Notes under the pieces: generated by a model | Told to the model about the DNA's origin: nothing | Databases searched by the model: none | The model's input: only the letters and a program-made list of their open reading frames with translations | Position numbers and translations under genes: made by a program | Source of the DNA: Pestalotiopsis fici W106-1 | Taxonomy: Eukaryota; Ascomycota; Sordariomycetes; Amphisphaeriales; Sporocadaceae | Assembly: GCF_000516985.1 (NCBI RefSeq) | Contig: NW_006917092.1 | Span: forward strand, 3,426,619 to 3,490,618 | Direction: 5' to 3' | DNA: 64,000 nucleotides | In this document: piece by piece, positions 56,901 through 64,000 of the stretch | Layout of the letters: every line of letters starts with the position of its first letter | How positions within the stretch are numbered: position 1 is the stretch's first letter

Positions 56901-57525
56901 TAAAATTGCCATTGTAAGAGTGAATTCTATATTTTATACGGATACTAGTGATCGTCCGGAACGCATACTTGGTCGTTTAGATCCTCCATGGAATAAATCC
57001 CCTGCTTACGTTACAAAAACAGGCCGCTAATACTGCACTCTATAAAGAATTTACAGCAATACGTGTAAAATATGGTTACTTCTCACTGTTATAATTGTAG
57101 TTACATGAATGCACCACGGCGTAGCTGTGTTGTGTGGCACCCTTATAGTAACACAACGGGAAGGGTTACCAAGTCTGTTTATTCACACATTAATTTCATA
57201 GATATAGACCATCTTTAATTTTGTTCTTTGTTTTGGGTACAGGTCGTATTCCTCATGCCGTATGATAAATAGTATATTCACTATAATCTAACGGGTCTAC
57301 AATTGAACCGGCTCACTGCCACGGTAGGTGGATTAACAAGACCTAGCTCGAGAAGCTACGAATTGGGTCCTGTGAAATCAATGAAGATATTTGCAGTTCC
57401 GGGGTCCACCCACTAACTGCTCCAGTGGTGCCGTAACATGCTCAAGCTTTTTAAGTGATCTATCAAATTGCGTTTAATGCGTATTCGGTTGCAATCTCTG
57501 CCCTCCATAGATTCAGCCCTTCCAG
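53940..57525. other. 3.6-kb gene-free stretch
   Basis: No frame here shows conserved motifs or coherent exon structure. The right half (55.7-57.5 kb) is AT-rich. I looked for transposase or reverse-transcriptase motifs and terminal repeats and found none. It may be a region of decayed sequence or hold a non-coding transcript. Confidence 0.45.
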
Positions 57526-58620
57526 CTATGAAGCTGCAAGGAACTCGTCGCTGAAAGGGTAATCAATGTAGCCAGTAGGAGCCTTTGGAGTGTAAAAGGT
57601 GGCACGGTTGTATTCGTTGAGCTCGATGCCGTTGCGTACACGGAATGGAAGATCTGGTGTCGCAAGGAAGTAGCGTCCAAACATCACGACGATGTCCTTC
57701 TCGGGATATTCCTTGTCGACCAAGCTTTGTGCAGTGTCAGGTTTGAAGCCTCCAGCCACCAAGATCGTGCTGTTCCACAGGTCGTATGCGAAATTCAGCT
57801 GGTCTGCTGCCTCCACATCAGAGCCGCCTGCGATTCTTGACTCAACCAGATGGAGGTAGACAAGGTTCAGCTTGGCCATGTTTCGAATTACGGCCGAGAA
57901 TTGCGGAATGGGATCATCCATTCTCATGCCTTGGAAGTGGCTCCAAGGGCTGAAGCGAATGCCAACCTTCCTGCACCCGACGGCATCCACTACAGCCTGG
58001 GCGACCTCGACGGCGAAGCGAGTACAATTCTCGACGGATCCTCCGTATTGGTCGCCCCGCTGGTTGCATGTATCTTGGATAAACTGGTCAATGAGGTAGC
58101 CATTGGCGGCGTGCAGCTCGACTCCGTCAAAGCCAGCCTCGATAGCTTTCTTCGCGGCGGAGGCATAGTTTTGGACTTTGCGTTTGATGTCATCGGCAGT
58201 CAGCTCCTGGGGTACAGGTGAGTCCAAGTCAATTGGGATGGCGCTAGAGCTTGCAATAGGAAAGCCTTCACGCTCCGCCACCTCGATGGTAGCAGCACGT
58301 CCCAGGGCCCACAGCTGGCAGAAGATGTAACTCCCGTTGGCGTGGACGGCGTCCGTGACTTTCTTCCACGCCTCAATCTGCGCCTGATTGTATATTCCAG
58401 GAACATTGTTCATGCCGCCATCTTCAGCTGAGATGAAGGTGCCTTCGGAAATGAGTAAAGTGCCAGGAACAGAGCTGCGTTGTCTATAGTACTCTGTCAC
58501 CAGGTCGAGCGGCACATGCTCGTCGGAAGACCGATTTCTCGTTAAAGGGCACAGTCCGATCCGGTGGGTGAGCTTCATGTCACCAACGAAGATGGGCTTG
58601 AAAAGTCTCGAGTTGTCCAT
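57526..58620 (-). CDS. Old yellow enzyme (NADH:flavin oxidoreductase family)
   Basis: 364-aa single-exon FMN-dependent ene-reductase. The barrel motifs are in order: LFKPIFVGDMKLTHRIGLCP, then PLTRNRSS, QLWALGRAA, and FDGVELHAANGYLIDQFIQD, whose HAAN residues bind the substrate carbonyl. QYGGSVENCTRF and VGIRFSPWSHFQGM bind FMN. MFGRYFLATPDLPFRVRNG lies near the C-terminus. The family reduces activated C=C bonds; fungal members act in stress response and in pathways such as ergot alkaloid and polyketide tailoring. No targeting signal. It is divergent from the ABC transporter, which suggests shared control. Confidence 0.94.
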   Translation of the reverse strand: MDNSRLFKPIFVGDMKLTHRIGLCPLTRNRSSDEHVPLDLVTEYYRQRSSVPGTLLISEGTFISAEDGGMNNVPGIYNQAQIEAWKKVTDAVHANGSYIFCQLWALGRAATIEVAEREGFPIASSSAIPIDLDSPVPQELTADDIKRKVQNYASAAKKAIEAGFDGVELHAANGYLIDQFIQDTCNQRGDQYGGSVENCTRFAVEVAQAVVDAVGCRKVGIRFSPWSHFQGMRMDDPIPQFSAVIRNMAKLNLVYLHLVESRIAGGSDVEAADQLNFAYDLWNSTILVAGGFKPDTAQSLVDKEYPEKDIVVMFGRYFLATPDLPFRVRNGIELNEYNRATFYTPKAPTGYIDYPFSDEFLAAS

Positions 58621-59394
58621 CTTTGCTTAGAAGCAGCAAATAGTGTATGATGTGGTACGGGTATGGTTTAGATTGATTGGGAACTGGGGTATGTGAACAG
58701 GTTTTCACTAGATTTTGGACAACATCATACAGGGCTTTATATAGCCCTGAAATCAAGAGTCAAACTAAGACTTGCGCACGACTCCAATTGGAAACTTCTG
58801 ATGCTTAGTAATTGATCTAACAGATGAGTTGAGCTTAGGGTTCCAAAGGAAGTGGCATGCCATGTCAAATGAATCGAAACCAACGTGGAATCGAAAAAGC
58901 ATGAATTTTGCCTTGTTACTCCACGGCCTCCTATGCATAGTGCAATCTCGATTGCGCGAACGGCCAATAATAAAAGGTTTTGCTCGATCAAGTCTCGATC
59001 AGGGAGACCGCTCGGATATTTTCTAGCAAATGAGAACTTTTAGTCGCTTTCGTTGCCCCATTATTTCCCGGCTTCTAGCCCCGGGCCGGATATTTACGGA
59101 TATTTTCGTTTCCCTTCTAAGCGCCTTACCTCTTATCCACACTTTCACCAAGTCACGGATGTATAGAGAATTCTAAGAATCCTTTTTGAAAATTACCGGT
59201 TCTGACTACAAGCATGATGAATAATGTCATTATTATCAATCAAACTTATGGCTTTGCAGGCGAAGACAGGGGAAAGAAGAGGAAAAAGAAAATACTTACA
59301 TCTCTAAAATCCTTGGACCTTCTTCTTTTTTCTTTATAGTAACCTCATCTATGAGCAGTATCGTATTGTGAGGAACCGCAAGCAACGAGGCATC
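58621..59394. other. Divergent promoter region
   Basis: 774 bp between the OYE and ABC transporter genes. AT-rich, no gene seen. Confidence 0.55.
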
Positions 59395-62300
59395 ATGAGA
59401 CCTACCAAGACATCGGAGAAAGTGAGCATGCCCTTTCGCTGCGTGGAACGAGGTACGGAGATAATGAGCTGACATCTTTCAGAACAGGGTTAATACTGCC
59501 AACCAGAGATCGCAGAGCTCCCCAATATACAGGTCCGATGGCCGTGCTTTGGGGCTAGTCTTCTCAGATCTCACAGTGTCTGGAGTATTGGCTGGAGCGT
59601 CTCGAGCTCCTGATATCCTTGCTCTCTTTCAGACTCTGGTTGTCGACTGGCCCGTAGGCCTCGTCCGTCGCATCATGGCTCATCGAGGTCCCGCGACATC
59701 CACCAGAAGGCTTATCCGAGACACGTGCGGAGTTGTTCCAGCTGGAGAGACTCTCCTCGTCCTGGGACGACCTGGCGCAGGTTGCACAACATTGCTAAAG
59801 ACGTTGGCTAACGAGCGCGCCTCGTTCACAGGTGTCGACGGTTGTGTTCAGTACGGCAGTATCTTGGCCGAGGAGATGTCGAAACAATACAAAACCGAGG
59901 TTGTGTACAATAATGAAGACGACATACACTTTCCCACCCTGACCGTCAAGAACACTTTGGACTTTGCACTCCGCTTGCGCAGGCCATCGACGAATACAGA
60001 GACGGACGGCGACTTTGCGGACCGAATGACGGACGAGATCCTCGGCGCACTTGGGATACTGCACACAAAACACACAATCGTTGGCAATGCACATGTGCGA
60101 GGCGTGTCTGGCGGAGAGCGGAAGCGTGTTTCTTTGGCCGAAGTGCTCAGTACTGGGCCAGCAGTAGTAGCTTGGGACAATCCACTGCGTGGGCTAGACA
60201 GTTCATCGGCCCTAGCGTTCTGCCGGCTGATCAAGGGCCTCTCAAAGGCTACTGGCATGGTCAATATCGTTGCCGCTTACCAACTTTCCGAGACCATCTA
60301 CCGCGAATGTTTTGACCGCGTATTGGTGCTGCATGAGGGCCGAATGATCTACTCGGGTCGCGCCGGTGATTCTGCCAAGCGGTATTTTGAGGACTATTTG
60401 GGCTTCGAATGCCATCCAAGACAGACGACTCCAGATTACCTCACGGCCGTAACTTCACCCGACGAACGCCGAGTCAAGCCGGATCACCTTCCCCCTCCGC
60501 CATTGAGCCCGTCTGGGCTCGCCGAGGCTTTTCAGAGGAGCGCCCACTGCGAAAGTCTTCGCGAAGAAATAACACAGTTTCGTGCGGAAGCGTCACAATC
60601 TGCTTCCACGGAAGCTTTCCGCAAGTCGGTAGCAGACACAAAGCACAAGTTCACTTTGAAGCAGTCCAATGAGCCGCGTTCCATACTGACCCAGCTAGGT
60701 GTCACCGTACGCCGGCACTACCAACTTCTCTGGGGCGATAAAAAAACGCAGGCCTTGGTCATGTTCCTGGCACTGGCCAATGCCCTCATCGTCGGGTCGG
60801 CCTTCTACAAGCCCTCGAAAACATCTACGGGCGCGTTCATGCTGAGCGGAGCCGTGTTCTTCACCTTCATTTACTTTGCGCTCAATGCGTTGGCCGAGAC
60901 GTCAGCCACGCTCCACGGGCGGACAATCAACCGCAAGCAGCACTCCCAGCTGGGCATGCTCCATCCCGGCATCGCGGCTGTCGGGCAAATTATCGCAGAC
61001 TTGCCTGTGGTTTTTGTTCAAACCATCATGTTTTCGGTGCCGTACTACTTCCTTCTTGGTCTGCCGAATACCGCGTCCAACTTTTGGTTTTTCGAGCTCA
61101 TAGTCTTTGCTTTCTACGCGACCGTCCTCAGCCTGTTCCGCATGTTGGGCGCGTGGGCACCGAACGTGCCGGTTGCCCTGCTCATGGGAGGCGTTGCGAT
61201 GCCTGTGGTCCTCGCGTATAGCGGCTACGCGCCTCCTTTCCCAACGCAATTACGCTGGGGCTCTTGGCTCCGCCGAGTCAGTCCGTCGCCGTACGCATTG
61301 GAGGCGGCCATGGGGTTCGAGTTTAAGGACATACTGCTGTCCTGCTCAGCCGCCGAGCTGGTGCCGAGCGGAGTGGGATACGAGGTGAGTCAACGGTTCT
61401 TGCTGGAGGGGATCCCTAATGCTGATCAAAACTGCAGAATGTTTCGGTAGCGAATCAGGGTTGTCCCATATCGGGAAGTACCGTGGGCGAAGCAACTGTA
61501 ACAGGATCAACCTATCTCTGGGCACACTTCAACTACCTCCCTTCCAACGCGTGGCAAAACTTCGGAATCATTCTGGTCTTTCTGTTTCTGTACCTGGTGC
61601 TCGTGGCCGTTGGCTTGACTGTCATGTCCAAGGAGCGGAAGGGCAGCGGTGGCGGCCACATCTTCAAGCGCACTGCAGTTATCTCTGCCGACATCGGCAA
61701 CGAAGAAGCCCTAGGCGACGGCGCAGATGTTGAGACGCAGAGCGTGAAATCGTCGTCGCGCCAAAGTAGTAGCCAACAAACGCAGTGTGATCCCAACTCC
61801 TCGTCCACATCAGTCGAGCAGCAAGTGCAAGTGCGAGAGAAGCAAACACAGGTGCGTCCCTACCTGATCTTAGATAACCCATATCAGAATTTGGCCCTAA
61901 TTTCTTCCAGGCTTCAGCATTTACCTTCTCCGACATCAGCTACCACGTTAGCGTCAACTCCGAGTCTCGCCAGCTCTTGTCGTCAATTAGCGGGTACGTT
62001 AGGCCCGGCCAGCTCACGGCATTGATGGGTGTCTCTGGGGCAGGCAAAACAACGCTTCTAGACGTCCTCTCCCAGCGCAAGACGGACGGCGTCGTGACTG
62101 GAGACGTCATATACGGAGGCAGGCGGGTGGCTGATCTTGGACCCGCGTTTGTTAAAGCCTGTGGCTTCTGTATGCAGCAGGACGTGCACGACCCCGGTAC
62201 AACTGTGCGTGAAGCCTTGTTGTTTTCGGCATTTATGCGTCGCCCCACGAAAGTTTCTCGCGAGGAAAAGGAGTCGCACGTTGGTTCAGTCATGTCCCTG

Positions 62301-64000
62301 CTGGGCCTTGAGTCGATAGCGGATGCTTTGATCGGTACGCCCGGACAAGGCGGGTTGACCGTAGAAGGTGAGTGTTGATTGGTCCTCCAGCGGAGCAAGC
62401 AGCAACTTTGACTAACACCTTGTCTCTCGCAGAGCGCAAGCGGGTCACAATCGGCGTCGAGCTAGCTGCCGATCCAGAGGCAATGATATATCTGGACGAA
62501 CCAACTTCTGGACTTGACAGCCAAGCTGCCTACTCGCTCGTTCTCTTTCTTCAGCGAATTGCCGCGTCTGGTGTCCCCATAATCTGCACAATTCATCAGC
62601 CGTCGGCCGTCATCTTCGACATGTTTGACCACGTGCTCTTGCTCGCGAGTGGCGGCCGGACTGTCTACTTTGGCGAAACTGGGGAGAACTCTAGCATTGT
62701 TGTCGACTACTTCGCGCGCAATGGTATCACTATGGATAGCCATGCTAATGCAGCTGAATTCATCTTGGATACCGTAACCACGTCCTCGGGTGCTGATACC
62801 TGGTCGAGAATCTGGTCAGCATCAGCAGAGAATCATCGACTCAAAGACACAATTTCTTATATCAACTCTTCCGCTGAGAAAGATGTTGTAAATACTTCCA
62901 CGGGCAACGGTCCTCTGCCTGGTTTCGCTCAACAATTCCTCATTCTCACTCATCGCCACTGGCTATCCATGGTAAGTATAATTGAGACCTTTTTAACATT
63001 TACCTATATTTCCACCTTGAGCCAGAACGCTTTGATTGTAATTGCTTTCCTGGAAGCTGCAAATCCTCTTTGAGAATCTTCTATTCTTTTTGAATATTCT
63101 ACTTACATATCTGACAGTGGCGTGACGGATTTTATAGCTGCGGTCGCCTGGTCAAGGTCATTTTTATGGGATTATTCTTTGGCTTCACCTTCTTCAAAGC
63201 GAACAACACCGAGCAGGGCATCCAGAACCGCATGCTATCTCTGTTGTTGATCCAGTGGATTGTCCCAGCCTCTTCAGCTGACTTGCAGGATATTTGGTTC
63301 GCCAAGTGGACTCTCTATGCCAGCCGGGAGCGCTCCGGCGTGGGTTACCATCCACTTGCGCTGTGTGCTGCCCTTGTTGCCGTCGAGGTCCCTCTTGCGA
63401 TCGTCATTTATACGGTGGCCTACTTGTGCTTCTGGTTCGGGGTCGGGCTGCCAGCGGCTGGGTTCGGCTATCTCCTGTTCTTAGCGCTTGGCATTTTTGG
63501 TATAGGATTCTCTTTCGCCGTGGCCTCTCTGAGCCCGAACACCACCATTGCAGGATATGCGAATAGTCTGCTATGGTGCATCATGGCCACCTTCGGGGGA
63601 GTGGCTCTCCCGCACGCCTCCATGGGTGATTTCTATGGTCCCTGGATGTTCTGGGCGAACCCGCTGAGATACTGGCTAGGTCCTCTGATCTCTGTGGCTC
63701 TGCATGACCAGCCGGTTCAGTGCGCAACTGGAGAAATGACCATCATCAACCCTCCGACAGGCCAGACATGCGCGGCATACCTTAGCAATTTCGTCGCCAC
63801 AGCCGGTGGATACGTGGCAAATCCCAATGCAGTCAGTGAATGCGGTTATTGTCCATATAACGTGGGCGACGAGTATTTGGCCACTTTTGACTTTTACTAT
63901 GACGAGCGATGGCGGGACTGGGGCGTCTTTACTGCTTTCTGTATATCTACACTGGCAATTGCGTTTGCCGCTAGTTTGGTTAGATTCGGGAAACAGAAAA
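59395..64000 (+). CDS. PDR-type (ABCG) ABC transporter, 3' end beyond the window
   Basis: Exons 59395-59421, 59483-61384, 61438-61851, 61911-62367, 62433-62971 and 63118 onward; about 1,407 residues are in the window without a stop. The layout is NBD1-TMD1-NBD2-TMD2. NBD1 has Walker A GRPGAGCTT (104-112), signature VSGGERKR and the degenerate Walker B VVAWDNPLRGLDS typical of PDR pumps. NBD2 has GVSGAGKTTLL (from 821), VEERKRVTIGVELAADP, YLDEPTSGLDS and CTIHQPS. The last part (WANPLRYWLGPL, FGKQK) is near the usual C-terminus. Walker A comes earlier than in most PDR proteins, so the N-terminus is short. Such pumps export drugs or metabolites across the plasma membrane. Divergent from OYE. Confidence 0.93.

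Noticed and set aside
51164..57525. Transposon or retroelement remnants in the large gene-free stretches
   Set aside because: No transposase, reverse transcriptase or integrase motifs and no terminal repeats could be found by eye.

Overview
The window is nuclear DNA of a filamentous ascomycete, most likely a Sordariomycete. Genes carry short GT-AG introns (about 50-140 nt). The families are typical of Pezizomycotina: Zn2Cys6 and C2H2 regulators, cutinase, a PDR-type ABC transporter, the CCCH nucleoporin AMO1 and an F-box protein. I see no bacterial signals, CRISPR array, tRNA, rRNA or intact transposon. Gene models were built by hand from reading frames and splice sites.

Left region (about 0-27 kb) is accessory and enzyme-rich. 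It holds a PhyH-type Fe(II)/2-oxoglutarate dioxygenase, three CocE/NonD-type alpha/beta hydrolases (2.4-4.2, 6.2-8.3 and 12.2-14.3 kb), an F-box protein, an aldehyde-dehydrogenase-like protein that has lost both catalytic residues, an AhpD/CMD-like protein and a cupin with a frameshift. These are followed by a C2H2+Zn2Cys6 regulator, a LigB/DODA-type extradiol dioxygenase, an FAD monooxygenase and a cytochrome P450. No PKS, NRPS, terpene synthase or prenyltransferase is visible. It is therefore either a catabolic/tailoring cluster (ester or amide hydrolysis plus aromatic hydroxylation and ring opening) or a biosynthetic cluster without a recognised core enzyme.

The middle (about 28-38.6 kb) is mostly housekeeping: a secreted GH5 enzyme, the nucleoporin AMO1, ribosomal protein uS10 (S20), a CUE-domain protein like Cue3/ASCC2, and a probable C2H2 zinc-finger/serine-protease-like fusion.

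The right region (about 39-64 kb) is again accessory. It has a C2H2 regulator divergent from an NmrA-like reductase, with an array of GTGGGA motifs between them. Next come a complex I NDUFS7/PSST gene, a second C2H2(HC)+Zn2Cys6 regulator, a small Gly/Pro/Arg-rich protein behind a CCG-CG-CGG palindrome and TATA box, and an uncharacterised membrane protein. A ketopantoate-reductase-like enzyme, a cutinase, an old-yellow-enzyme reductase and an ABCG/PDR transporter that runs off the right edge complete it. Large gene-free stretches lie at 51.2-53.2 and 53.9-57.5 kb.

The most notable points are the three-hydrolase cluster with its ALDH pseudoenzyme, the NDUFS7 gene in a regulator/reductase neighbourhood (a possible self-resistance target copy, unless it is the only copy), the zinc-finger/protease fusion, the GTGGGA array, and several reading-frame lesions (cupin, regulators at 17-20 kb and 39-41 kb) that are either real decay or unrecognised introns.
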